A DNA stretch of 64,000 nucleotides. Origin: Ascaris suum (taxonomy: Eukaryota; Nematoda; Chromadorea; Rhabditida; Ascarididae). The translations under genes and the position numbers were made by a program. The stretch's first letter is position 1. Each line of letters begins with the position of its first letter. A model generated the notes under the pieces. It worked only from the letters and a program-made list of their open reading frames with translations. It made no database searches and was not told the DNA's origin. Positions 42,558 through 56,242 of this stretch are shown piece by piece. The stretch spans positions 21,048,826 through 21,112,825 of the forward strand of contig CM024187.1 in the NCBI GenBank assembly GCA_013433145.1, read 5' to 3'.

Positions 42558-44762
42558 CCGTGCTTAATTTGAACTGAATGCAGTCACCGTATATAAAAAC
42601 ACAACCTGACAGCCTAAATGATTCGAATCCCATCAATGGCAGATCGTCCCTAACGGTTACTCTATCAAAATGTGCATCTGCTGATCACGTCATACAAATT
42701 TTTGCAATCAACATGCGTAACATAGCTGAAAGCTAGATTCTCGTTTTTTTTGAGAGAGAGATGTTCTCCGGAAAAGAAGTGGTCGACCTTTGCTTGCTGA
42801 TGGATTTTAAAATCACCCATATTTTTTGCTTGCAAATTTCATCTCTAAACAATGCGTCGAGATAGATCTCAATCTCCTTTGCAAGAGGTAAATAAGGCTA
42901 CCAGAGAACTATCGAAGCAATATCTTTCCTCAAAATAGGACAGTCAAATCTCAGAGATGAAGATGTGTTTGTTATGATGAAGCTTCTTTATTTTTATACA
43001 GCACATCACTTTTGTTGATGTTAGACATGCGAGGCAATGTGTTTGTTTTGGCATTAAAAAATTATATGACAATCCCATTCATCAATACGACATTCTTTCT
43101 GATCAAAAAATCACCAAAAAGCGAAAGGAAATTCAAGAACATTCGAGAATGGAAGCAATACTGTACTAAAACAGAACATTTACTAAAACAGGACATGAGA
43201 AACAGTAAGAAGAGAGTTCATTTGAAAAACGATGAACGCACTAAATTACTCCGACGCGCTTAGACCATCCAATTATTTAATTTCTAGAACAACAACAACA
43301 TGACTTGACTTTGTTTTGGTAAAATAACCTTAAATTAGCCGCCTGTAGGATCACCCGAGAAGAAACCTTCAAGAATTATGTGAATTGCTCATCAAAAATC
43401 ACCACGTTTCCCAATTTTGATAGGAACTTTAGGGAAAAATTTGCCCCCAATCATTCGAGTACCATCGAATGAATATATGCTGATAAGCGTTCTAAAATCA
43501 ATCATGATGAGTAGATCGATTTTAATGAAGTTCGCGTTATTTAAAAAAAAAAACGCATATATGATATAACGTGCTAAGATGCAGAGCTTCTAGAAAACGC
43601 AAAGCAACAAAAGTGAAAAGAAAGCGACTAGTGGAAAAGCCGCTGAAATGTGTAAAAAGGTAAACACCCGATCGAACTGCTATTAAAAAAACGATTAGGT
43701 GAGCACCTATACAAATATTTCCAAGCAAGAGCAAAAGAAAGATAAATGAATCAATAACGAGAAAAAAATAGGTCCCCATCTCCACAATTGAAATACAAAA
43801 AAAAAAAGAAGCGCTCACGATAACATATAAAAAACGTACAGAATTAAATCAACTTAAAGTGCAAAACTTCTTAATAGTTGAGTTGAAATTTTAAAAACCC
43901 TCAAAAGATGATAAAAGAAAAATCTCACAGCAAATGAAGAAACTTAAGATGCATCACTTATTACTATTGGATCGGGAACTGCAAGTGCAAAATAATGGTT
44001 GCTAACTATGAGGTAATATTCAGTGGATTTCTATTTAAAAGAGTTCAACGGAGAAAGGAATGTAGAAAACAACGAGACGGCGAAATTCCTAAGCGGTTCA
44101 AATGACATTTCAAAAACTATCAGAGATACGCGATGCTCTCAGATCAAAGAAAGTTTGTCAATAGATGCATCCACTCGCTTGAGAAAATGCTCAACTCCTA
44201 TCATTATGATCCGTTTATATGTGAGAAGAGCTTTTAGTAGAGTCTGCGATGCAAAACGCTCTCTGAGACGCCAACCCCATCATCAACAGATCACCAGATA
44301 TAAAGACCTACATTTTATATTTACGCAGTATGACAACAACATGAGATTACTACTAGACCACTTAGATCATAGTACGTGATCTCCCAAAAGTCAAAAAGAA
44401 AACGATTTCTTAGAAAATGAAAAGCTCCAAGATATCAGGTTAGAGAATACTGCTTCAACAAACCTTCAATAATTACCTGAAGTGAACGTCAAGCGCAGAA
44501 AAGTCGGATGCCGTCTGAACGTTGCTTTAAGCAGGCAATTTTTTCGCAAAAATCATTGAAGAATTAGACGACGGACAACGGAAAAAGACAAGATAATCGT
44601 CATTCCACTTTGTAAAAACATAAAGAAGCCTCGTGTTCTTCCATATGCCTCTTTATGAAAATTGGAAAACATCCTAAGTTTAAATTTTCGCACATAGACT
44701 TCCTGTTAATCGAAAAAAAAAGAACTCTAATGAACGTAAATGAAGATCAAGCAATACAAACA
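42558..44762. other. Spacer between two convergent genes
   Basis: This lies between the carboxypeptidase 3' end and the VPS51 stop codon. The plus strand is markedly A-rich. Two plus-strand open frames (43012-43263, 83 codons; 44023-44379, 118 codons) are Lys/Arg/Asn-rich with no motif I recognise and no flanking evidence; low-complexity chance frames are the simplest reading. Part of the stretch should be VPS51 3' UTR. Confidence 0.5.
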
Positions 44763-47700
44763 CTACTGTCGTTCGCAGATCGCCTTTACAATAGCTGGAT
44801 CCATCAGTTTCGGATCGAACGAACGATGCACCGCAGATGAAATTATTTCATCCAAAAGCGACATCGTGATCTGCTCATCTGATATGTATCGCCATAAATT
44901 TTGTTGCAAGAAGTAGCAGTCCACCTAAAAAAGACCGATACGACATAGATTCTTCACCAAGAGAATAAAATATCCGATAGAAGTCTATAACAATAACGAA
45001 GAGTTTAACAGTGAAGTAATGGAAAGATATTTCTATCAGATCAACGAATCTATAATTGAAAAATCTTTCCTTCCTCCCCTCCCTTACCCGGAAAAAAAAA
45101 TGAGTGTCAATAATCTTCCAATATCTCTTTGAACAACGTATAAAATTTCAACAACTTTACAAAATATTACTTCAAATTTACAGCGCGACCTCGTCGCAAC
45201 GCCTCTGAGCAGTAAATGTGACTTCCATTCGCTAATAAGCAATTACCTGAATTTGCTCAAGGCCAAATTTTGAAAACGTCTGCAAGCGCACACTTTCGGC
45301 AAAAGATTTCAGAGCAACGCTCACAATTGCGGTCAGCACCGATGTTCGATTGAACTGAAATACAAACGTTTTATCATTAGCTGATCATTATCTGATGATA
45401 AATTATTCGATCATTGCTCTCCCTTTCATATTAGAGAGCTAAATTTCAATTAACACTACGTGGGCATCTTAACACCCCCCCCCCCCCATATACTATGTGT
45501 GCAATTATCCCAAATGAATGTGACGAACACAGCATGCCGACTTTGCATAGTGCCGATGCAGCATCATCGTCTTAATATCAGCTGAGCAAATTTCGCATTG
45601 AAAAAAAAGAGTTCGAACCAGCTGCATTACTTTTCTAATTAATGCCTCATAAGCCGCTCAATTTTATATTACGAAGCGATAAACAATTGATGAATCGAAC
45701 TCGAATAAATCTTCTCTGAATTCTGATTGTTCAACTACTTCATGTATTCTCATGGGTTTCATTTGCCGATACGAACTATGATACTTCAATATCAATCTGA
45801 GATAAGAATAAATTTGTAATATAAGAAACGTCTCAAAGAGCACATAACTTATGCTCGCCCAAAACACTTCCCACCATGATAATTCACACATCGCCAAAGT
45901 TCATGCAAAATATCCATCTCTCACTGTTTACACTTTAAAAAGTGGTCAGCGAGGCATGCAAATATAAAAGGACCTCAATGTTTGCACAAAAGTCGACTCT
46001 TTCGGTCCACAACTTGTCGAGGGTGGAGCTGATCGAGCACGCATCGAAGTTCGGATTGCGACGTGCATGTGAACGCGCACTGTTGCTCTCTGTGCTGCGC
46101 TCCTTTCGCGTTCCTTCGCCCATCTAAGCAAAAGTCATAAAACTCAGTGCTAATTAATCCCCAGTGATTGCCCCTATGATCTGCTCAAACTTTTACCGCT
46201 ACTCATCCGTGAATGTTGCTATTATGAGTTCAGTCTCGATGAAGCATATTCCCGTCTAAAACAAAAAAGTTTGAGTATAGTATATTATAAAAAGGACCTT
46301 GTACATTCAATAAGTGCTTAGCTTAATAACATGTAATTCAATAGGTGTATACATTCAACTGCTATTCTGATATACACTATACATACGATGCAATAGAAAA
46401 GAAGCGAGGTAAGAGAGCTTACAAATGGCTTAATCAAAGAATCCAGTGAGGATAAATCTTCGATCAGTCGTTTGATCACTGCACGCACTGTGGTTGGTTC
46501 TGCGCAAATCAACCAATCCCTCGCTTCAACGCTTTTCACGAGAAGCTGAAAACTCAACGATTAGGCACAATTTCAGCTGTACCACTACTACCACTTTTAA
46601 TACAACAGTGATGAGTGAGAAACGGAAATAGCAAATGAAATGCGTTGAGTTATTTCACCTGTGAAACGATGACTCCTTGGATACGTACATAATGCTTCAA
46701 TAATGCGTGTGCAGTTGCGCGCAATGAAACACGCAATTTGTCTAAGGATGTTAGACGAGATTTTTCGCCCTTCTCTCTCTCGGCTACTAACCTGAAATTA
46801 AGCTTTCTCTGAAAAAAGTTCCTAGCAGCCAATTATTGCTTCAATAATCCCCATGGAACATCACTTTTACATGAACACGTGCGTGCTCTGCAGGTCGGTT
46901 AGCAAAACTATTTACTTCCAAATACGAAAGGAAACCATTCGCATTTTAAGTCGGACAACTCACTTTCAAAATCGAGGAAATAAGCTCGAATCTAACCCTC
47001 CACTCCCCTTTTCCGTTAGCTTAGTCCATCGAAACGGAGCATAACGAAAAAAAGTGCATGCACAACCGTCACACACCTAAACTGTTCTTGACAAAGGTCG
47101 AAAATATAGGACACAGATCGTGCTTCGATGTTTATGTAGAACTGCGCTAGAATGATAATCAGTGTCGGATTGACATTAGCCGTATGCGCGTTGTACTCGC
47201 AGAAAGAACGACCCAGCAGTGATAATTCCTCTAGCGCGTTCACAACAAGACTTTCGTGGACATCCACTCCGAATCCATGCGAAAACAGCGCTGTAAAACA
47301 CATCGTGGTTGTCATACAAGCCTGAATATGAGCGTTTGTGATCCAACATTTGCTGTCACTATCCACAGCAGAGGGTTTTTTTTGTATTTTGAAATCCTCT
47401 GGATAGCCAGCAATAGAAATAAGACAAACCACCCACTTAAAAAAATGCCTTGGGAAGAGTTCGAGCCGGAAAAACATCTTCATCAGCCGCTACCGAACAA
47501 TGATAGAAATGTACCCTCGGCACCGTTCCCCCCAATGCACCCTCAGCGCGATTCCCCCGTCACAGTTCAATGGCGTATCATGTCAACGACAACTATTATC
47601 AGCCACAAAGCCCAACAACTCGACGCATTTTTCTGCAAGAATGAACGCGTTTGCACCGTGCAGAAGCGCATGAAAAACGACATGTGGCAATCACAAGAAA

Positions 47701-50700
47701 AAAAATCGTCTGTTAATCTCTCTCTCTCTCTAACAGCCAAAAAAATATTAACGCAATAATAAGTGCAGTAAGCCATCTTTTTGAAAGCAGTAAGAGTTTC
47801 ACGTAAAATGTTACAATCAGTCGTAGCCAAATTTCGAAAGCAAAAGTAATCATAGTAAGCAAATACATGGATCAAGAGATGAAAACGTCATATCGGATGC
47901 AGTGAACAGTAGCAACGATGCCAATGCGGTTTTGAGCTGCACTAGAAGAACATGCTCCAATCTGGAAACCATCTCACTCAGGTCCGTTGCTGAGGATCGT
48001 GCAGCACATGCCGAAGTTGCAAGTTCGCTCCGCACCTTAAATCGGACCAGGAGTTTCCCTTCAAAGCCATCAGATAAATAAAGTGGAGATTATGCTGCAA
48101 ATTGCAAATGACTGCCAAAACAAACTACGAATTGCTTATTTAAAAATAAGAGAGAATGCATAACTTCAAGTATGCATGATACAGTCTTCAAAAAAAGCTA
48201 AGAATTCGTAGCTGGAAACAACCAATAGGCCACAAAATAACCTTTCAGAATGTACTTGTCATACCTGTTCGAAACATTTAAAACGTTCAAATAAACCAAA
48301 AATAGTCAAGACTTGTCACGATCCAATAAACAAATAAATATTTGATAAACAATTTTTAAAAAATCAACAGTCCAACTAGCATTTGAGGACATTCAGCAAC
48401 AGGCTGTCGCTTCCTGTTCATTCAACCAGAGATAAGCAAACCTGATGAATGGCACCTTCGACTCGTTCTACTACACGCTGACGCGCTAAAACGATTTCAT
48501 GTCGAGATACTGCATTTAGCATCGATATACTGATTGGTGAATAATCAATTCCTGAAATAAAAATACAGTATTACAACGCGCAAAAAGGTTTTCGAGAACA
48601 AAACAAAAGAAGCGGAAATCCCTTTCATGAAATTATGATCGAATAGCATTCTTTGTTTCGAAAGAAGGAAGGCAACAATGCAGAAGGAAGAAGCATCCTA
48701 TTATTGAAAGGCTTACATAATTTCTTAATGTCAAGTTTGATAAATAAGCGCTTTTCAACCAAAAAAAAGGGGAAAAAGTCTGAAATATTTGCGAGTTCCG
48801 GATCGGATGTTTTCTTTCAAAACATTACCGAAAGATACTGTTAGATGCTGTAAATGAATGAGTGAGAATACAGGGATTCATAGCATGCGAACGCTTCGAC
48901 TTGTGGCAAATCGCATCTTATCTTTGAAGGAGAATTGTCATTACAGATTAAGTGGTAGTTTCCTTAAAGGAAAATAAGGATACAACTGAGTGTAGCAATT
49001 GTGTCTGTAGCTGTTTAACGAGTACATAATGCGGTACCTAGCGTCGGTCGCTACACCTAGGAAAGGCGGAATAGACTTCAATTCGTTGGCATGACTAGAA
49101 TGAAACACCTCAAAAACAAAAAGAGCACAGCTCACGAACCTGGAATAAGCTGATTACACGAAGAAATTCTCCGATAGAAGCGATCCAGTGCCCGCACAAC
49201 AATGGCACACTCGCGTGCATCGGTTTCGCGCAGGAAACGCGCACGCACAGCATCCTCGAACCGTCCCATCAAGCCGTCCAACATTTCAATAACGTCACCA
49301 TCTGCCGCCTAAAATATTTCCAACACGATTCCTATTGCCATCACGATCGTGTGTTTTAAAATACAACTTCTAAGCAAAGCACAGAAAACCTCCATCTTCC
49401 TCTGACGTCACTTAAACTCTCCACCTTTCCATCCCCTCTCTCCATCGAAACAGAATCACGTTTAGACATTTTAATGTTTGAATTTCATTTGTGATGCAAA
49501 AAATAGCATTATACCTGACCAGGGAAGAGACGTTGATTGAGTGCCGTAAAAAGGGAAAGATCAGCCAAGAAACTGCTACACGAATCGTCAACAAATTCGA
49601 GCACATCTTCCGAAACTCCTTCCGGTTGCCTCTGCAAAAAGTATCTTGAGAAACTTGATAACTTTCATCTCACTTGTTTTCATTTGCAATATGCAAATAT
49701 TTCAGCGAAATATCCAACAATAATTTTGAAAAAAATTCTCAACATTTCGACGAAAACTAAGGAACACCTAATATACAAAAATTATGGAAGAAGAAACCTC
49801 TTCACGCTTCTGCAGAGCATCGATTTGTGCATTTAAATTACGACGGCAACTTTCTAAGAAATCCACATGAATCGACGAGACCGGCACATCCAATTTGAGA
49901 AGAAGAGAGACAGCCTCTGTAAGATCTTCGGATGATACGACACGACTGCAGACAATTGCCCTCAACTAAAAAATACATATGAATAAATGATCTTTCGGAT
50001 ATTCAGTCAGTCAATTTATTGAAACATAAAACGAAAAAAGAGAGCTGATGTATAGCGAATTCAAAAGTAGAAATAAGCTGAAAAAAAAAACACGGAAAGT
50101 CTTTACGTAACAGAAGTAAAATATAACTGATGAACATAACTTTGGGCAAAATAAATCCAAACCAAAACTGTGAGGGATAAAAATGGAAAATAAAGTTGCG
50201 CACAACACTGCGTCAATTTTCTTTGCCTTCAATTGCTGTCTCGAAAGAATCGAAATTGCAACAAATCCCAGTAAATATTGAAAAAATAAAGAGAAAAACC
50301 TTCTAACATCAAGAAAAGATAAGATAAAGAGGACAGACTCAGATCTACTAGAATCAATTTCAAGGAATCACAATGTCTTAGTTGTTCGACAATTCCGTTT
50401 GTGTATAAGTAAAAAATCGGGGAGACGTTTTGCTCTTTAAGTCCGTCACATTCAAAACACGCTTTATAATAATGGGAATAAAATAGAAAGAAATACATAG
50501 ATGCCAACAGCACAATCCAGAAACGACAGTTCAGGAGTTCATGAGCAGAAATAAACACGTCCTTAATGAGTAATAAACCGCGTACTTGTTTTTCGACATC
50601 AGCCATTAACTGCTTCGACTCGTCGGCTATTGAAGCAACCGATGGCACATGACTATAGCGAAGTAACGATGGAAGTGCTGCTAGATAACATCGCACCGCT

Positions 50701-53579
50701 TCACCGTATTCTTTTTGCTCCAAAACGCTCTGCAACAACTCCACATTTGTTTCACTTTAACCTTAAAAAAAGTAAAACAACTATGAAACACATGTTAAAG
50801 CAATGCCTAAGAACAATAGTACATCCTCTCTCATTTATTAAGGGGAGACATGCTAGTGTTAAAAGGGCATGGTGAAACCTTCGTAAGCACAACTAGCTAG
50901 ACGAATTTCGCGCTTTAGAAGAGAATAAAATGACAATCCCAGCAGAGAATAAAATAATAATCCCAACTCCTAAATTCTTACATGATAAAGCATAAACCAG
51001 AACGGTAAGAAAGTCCACACCCCTTTTAGCAATCGGCCTTAATTCATAACAGAAAACGAACTTTAATGATCATTTGTAGCCACTTCACACGACACAACTC
51101 AGACAAAATTTTTACAAACTCATTTCACTGTAATGCAACAGTGATGGATCAACGAAGGAAACCATAATTTGGTAGCGGGGGTTGACTGATAAAATGACGT
51201 AGGTGTTTCTCTGACTGACCTGAAGTTTATGAGGAAGACTGAGCATGAACTGCAAACTCTTGACCGTTTTATTCGCATCAGCCAAATGCGCCACATCAGC
51301 TCGATGTTTTCCGAATGCGTTGCAGAGATCATTCGAGAGATCCGATATTCGATTCATTCGTTTCGACAAACTTTCCATCTCCTTTAACAACACACTTGTC
51401 GCTACTTTTGTAGACCATGCGCGCAGCAAAAAGAATGAGCCAACAAGTACTGGATGCAACGCATAACAGTGACATATGGTGGCGAGAGATAGTAACAAAC
51501 AATACGTAAGGACGAGGTCAAGGGCACAATCAAGAAAAATCGTGGAAATGCCACCATAATGTCTCTCCTAGAGTTCCCTGCAGTTGCCGGATAATTCTTA
51601 TGTCGTCAATTCCGCGACCTGCCGCCATGGACCCCGCACCTGGATTGCTCGAATACCTCCCGAGTTAATCTTACAGCCTCTCAAAAATTTGCGGCACTAA
51701 CGACACTATGAGTTCCTCCTTCCTCTATGTACAAGATTTATTTCTTGCTACGCCAAAGCGCGAAGGATATTTCTGAAAACAGAGCAGACAGCCGGTGAGG
51801 TGATAAGATAACAAGGATCCTGCACAATGTTTCTCAATTAGCGCCAGCGCTTAACCGATGGATAAGTGTGAGAGGTTAGTGCCACCTGCTTACGCTCAGG
51901 TACACCGCTTGAAATTCATTCAACCTATTGCTAGCTATATATACGCAATAAAAATAAACACTGATACAAAACTGGTACTACATATTGGGAGCGAAATAAG
52001 TGAAGGGAAAAGTTGCAACAAAAAAAAAAGGTGAGATCTTCAATTCTTTGAAAAATCTATGCATAATAAAAACCACCGATTCTGCTTTACACAATCGAAC
52101 AACGTAAATAACGTTTCTAAATTGTACTATGCTTTTCATTAGGGTTAATTTGAGTAGAAACAAAATCGAAAATTTTCAGCAACGCATAGTTCACTTACCC
52201 GACCAATTTCCATGAAATCATTCTGCATTTTCTTTACGGTGCTCGTTGCCGTTAAGAATTTATTGTAGTTTTCATAAACCAGTTGTTGCATTTCCGAATC
52301 CAAACGGCGTACCTATAAAAACGTCAATTTTCTTTAAAATAACACTCTAGAAACAAATAATATCATAAATTGAGGAAAAAAATTGCAAGAGTCCTCTCAA
52401 TAAAACGGGGGAAAAAAAAAGGATGAGGTAAAATTGCTGTAGAGATCAATATGATGAAATAATAAGGCACTAAATAAGTTGCTTCTGCTGGGATAATTTA
52501 AAGCCGATCTATTCCGAATACAACAGCATCATTCAACCTTTTTGAATAATATTAGCTGCTATCATTCTAATCCATATAAGTGACCTTAAGTAGGTTTTAC
52601 ATTATCACGCTTTTCCATTACGATCCATTAGCATATCGGATAATGGAAATGGCAAAAAGGAAACACTGAATCGACTGATCGCCGATTAACTGAAGGAAAA
52701 ATGTGCCATGAATTGCAGCCAATCATCCAGTATGCATTCATAGAATCTCCCACCTCAGTACTCCAGTATGATTCGAGTCTATCGATCGACTAGTAACACG
52801 TTAAATAAGGACTTGTTCCGTATGTGCATAACAATTAATCCCACTGCGTTCAGTTTTCGAGTCTCATCGAAACACTTATGTGCACGCAACCTCACATTTC
52901 CTGTCTGGCCCTCCTAGAGAGACGCATATGATAGTTAATGATGTTGGAATCCCTATTACTTTAACAGGGGGTTGGATCAGGGAACAACGAAATAATATAC
53001 GAACATGAATGAACATATACATACAGACAGACATACAGCTAGATGAACGTACAAACACGAATATATCAATAAGGAGGCGTTTTTTTTTCTTCTTCTTCTT
53101 ACTCCTTCGTCTTACCGCAGAATTTCTTCGATTTCAATTTCCACCCTCCTCGCCCCCCCCCCCTCCCTCCGCTCCTCTTTCCTCTTTTTCATGCCGGACT
53201 AACCATGGTATCCCATTAGTCCGTAGCACTGATGGAGAACACTAGGAATTTTTGATCAGGTTTCTCTGAGGTTCTATGATCGGAACCCCCCCCCCCTCCC
53301 CCGCGCACCTTTTGCTCACGATTTCTTCTGCCCCATTGTTTTCAAAGCTGAAAAAAGATCACCTCCCGCAACATACAAGCGCATAAAAACTAACATTGTG
53401 AACCATATCTTCTTCGACTTGCACCAACTCATCAAGCGTCTTTTTCTTTAATAAATGGCTCAAATATGCATCGCAATCGAAATCCTCACACTTAATGTCG
53501 AGCGGATTGCCCTGTGGTTTGCCGTCTTCCATCACGTCGATGAGCCTTACTGAGCGTTGCAAATAGCCATTAATAAAAA
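44763..53579 (-). CDS. vps-51: VPS51, GARP/EARP tethering complex subunit
   Basis: Coiled-coil tether for endosome-derived vesicles at the trans-Golgi and for recycling endosomes, working with VPS52, VPS53 and VPS54 or VPS50. Exons 5' to 3' (plus coordinates): 53395-53532 or up to 53579, 52199-52312, 51220-51381, 50586-50729, 49798-49965, 49515-49631, 49140-49308, 48442-48551, 47867-48035, 47077-47321, 46659-46791, 46423-46545, 45974-46123, 45247-45354, 44763-44924. The hallmark block [16 protein letters not shown] is in exon 2. [47 protein letters not shown] and the terminal KAICERQ match human VPS51 in order. About 740 residues against 782. ATG at 53532 is the working start, but the conserved N-terminal LYYG motif was not found, so a 5' exon may be missing. 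Exons 47867-48035 and 47077-47321 do not join in phase: a small exon or a one-base error remains. Two acceptors end in AAG. Confidence 0.92.
47256..47759 (+). other. Long open frame antisense to VPS51
   Basis: A 167-codon plus-strand frame overlaps the VPS51 exon 47077-47321 and the neighbouring intron. It has no domain I recognise. Its first third is the complement of a real exon, whose codon structure suppresses stops. I regard it as a shadow frame but list it because it is the longest unassigned frame after the kinase exons. Confidence 0.12.
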
Positions 53580-56242
53580 CTGAAATAAATAAGATCACAA
53601 ATTGCAGGAAGCTGCCAACAATTACGACAGCAACGCAACTTATCCATTTATAACCTAACAACGCTTCTTTATACAGTCGACGGAGTCGAACCTGAGCTGG
53701 GTTTGACCTATAACATTTGGAGGTGGATTAAGCTGGTCCCGGCCCCAGCTGAGAGAAGGGCTCTAATCTGAGGAGGATCGGATTTAACTTGCTTCACATG
53801 GTTATGCGTTACAGCAGTTTCAGTCATGACCGCACATAACTGAAGATTCTACTAACACACGTGGGTAGAGAAAGAAAATGGGTAGTCATGTTAAATTGCT
53901 GCGCAATTGTCAGGTGGACGTAAAATTGAGGTGAAAAATAGGACGATATGAACAATGAGAGGACCTACAGTCAAGGAGGGACTTATAACAGTCATCGTTT
54001 ACTAAAATGTCTCATTACGTCGGCGCCCACCCTCACTTTTGAGTTTCCAGTGGTGTTCGGCTTTGCTACTATGCTCTCAAATAAATACTAAAAGATCATC
54101 TCACTGCCTAATATTTGGGAAGATCACACCAACCTGCTGACTACCGTCAACATAAGCCAACTCGAAGTTTCATGTCACACCGTTGTGACGCTAAAAAACG
54201 TCAGTAATAGTCGCCGACTTTTTCTGAATCCCGCAGATTCGCAGGAACGGGTTGGATTTTCTTGAGAGTTGAGGATGCAAACAGACCTCGAGACTCTCGA
54301 AAGCAAAGAACCCAGGGAGAAATCACAACTGCCTCAATGCATAGAGTCCACTTACACAGAACCCGAGAATTGATTAGACGCATACGCGAAAGTTTAACGC
54401 CTTTAACATTAATCTCCACACCGATTAAAGAATAAAGTGTTCGATGCTAAACAGTGGATTGCATAACTGATTGCGAAGTGCTATATTAGATATTGTCTCA
54501 TAATATCAAGTGAGGCGGTAAACATCAAGTTGTGGAGTCAAGCATGAGCCGGTTGGTTTATGTGATGATAGAGCTGTGCACTATGTCACCAAGACAGAAC
54601 GGTGAAAAGCGGGTTTTTACGTGCAACGTAAGACGGTAAAAACGGTGGGCTGTAAGTTTAATTGTGCTGTATGCTGGAGAATTCCTCACAAAATCTTCAC
54701 TGTTCGTCTTACGATGTGAACCTGTAGTGGCGGTTATTTTTTCAACCAAACAAAAAGGAAATGCTTGGTAGCATCAGAGATGTTAAACAGATCAAAGCAA
54801 AACGAGGAATTTCCCACCCACGAGGCATGGTGCTGAGGCAAAAAAAAAGAACAATTCGGTATGAGATGAAGGTGGACTTCAGCCAGTTCAGTGCAAACTT
54901 AAAAAAAAAAACGAAATGAAGCAAAACGTCGACGAAAAGGACGAGATGCCTACGTAAGCATAAAAACACAGAGAGCAACAACATCTGGAACAGTACGACA
55001 TTATTTACTCTACATTTGAAACCGCAAAATTCAGGCGGAACAACCTTAAACCTTTTTTGAAGGTCCTTAATAAAAGAGCAAATGCAACGTCTCTTCCAGT
55101 AATAAATCCCATCCGTTCACAACCACATTCGAAAAACGGTACAAATGACATCATTTAGTCGCTTTTCTGAAATCTTTGGTGGAACAAGTTCAACCGATCA
55201 TAGAAAAAAACCAAAAAAAAAAAAAAAAACATCAGAAGCTTAATCGATACACTGCGAACGATGCCTTTTTATCACAGCAAGACCAAAACGAAACACCGAG
55301 ATTCTGAACGTGAAGAGAATGTTTTTGCAGTCTGTATGAATAACTACCAAACGGGAGCAATATGTTCCTATGAATAATGACAGGTGAAGATGGTATAACT
55401 AATTTACTTTGTTACTGGTAAATTGGTTTTGCGGATTTTCTACCGAAATGGGAAAGAAATTTTTCGGAAGGTAAAAATCGAAAATGATTTCAATTTTACA
55501 CGTTTAAACCTGACATCGTCAAAAAAAAAAGAAGCATTCGTATTGAGGATAGAGAGTGTTTGTTAGGTCGTCCATAAAAATGACGGACAAAAATGGACCG
55601 CGAAATGTCTCTTCCTTACACCGCTAGAAACATGTTCATCATCACGTGTAGAATGCAGGAATGCGGTGAAAGTGGAGGGGGAGGATAGGTGGGAAAGAGC
55701 GGGGTGGAAAAAAATTTTGGGATTACCTAGTGGTAAATTCCGTTTTTGCAGTCACTTTGATCCCATGTATTCACGGACACACTTGAAATTTCAACCAAAA
55801 ATATTAACACATACATGGAGATATTTAAAAATTTGAGAATTTAGGAAATTTTCCTCTTCCCTCTTAATTGATCGCTATAATTGCTGTAACTATGCTTGTG
55901 CGAAATCTTTGTTTTAAATAAGCGGAGGCAGTTACCAACTTCACACTACATTGACCTGTTTGGAATGTATTCTTACCGGGAAAGTACAAAGAAAGGAACT
56001 ACAATGGCATTACAGTCTATCGCTCAGAGATGCAATGTTTCGATGTTATTAATTTAAGAAAAATTTCTAGATGTTGCCCGCAACGAAACGATATTCTCCC
56101 ATTTCTGGGCAAAATATTTCCCATATACGTGTATTTGGGTTCTTCAACAAGAACTATGTGTTCTTCTTCTATTACAGCCCTCTGATATTGTTTGTCTCCT
56201 TTTTTTAGTGGCAAATGTTATTTCCTTGCGGTCACTAAGAAA
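53580..56242. other. Unassigned region upstream of VPS51
   Basis: No gene is firmly assigned. A minus-strand open segment at about 54353-54442 is bounded by a TTTAG acceptor and a GTAAGT donor, and its end phase would match VPS51 exon 1. It could be a VPS51 5' exon, but it does not resemble the known VPS51 N-terminus. Minus-strand frames at 54558-54749 and 56017-56214 also look protein-like (the latter contains EEEHIVLVEEPKYTYMG) without identifiable homology. A poly-A run is at 55213-55229. Confidence 0.35.

Noticed and set aside
44655..44840. Plus-strand 61-codon frame
   Set aside because: It is the complement of the last VPS51 exon.
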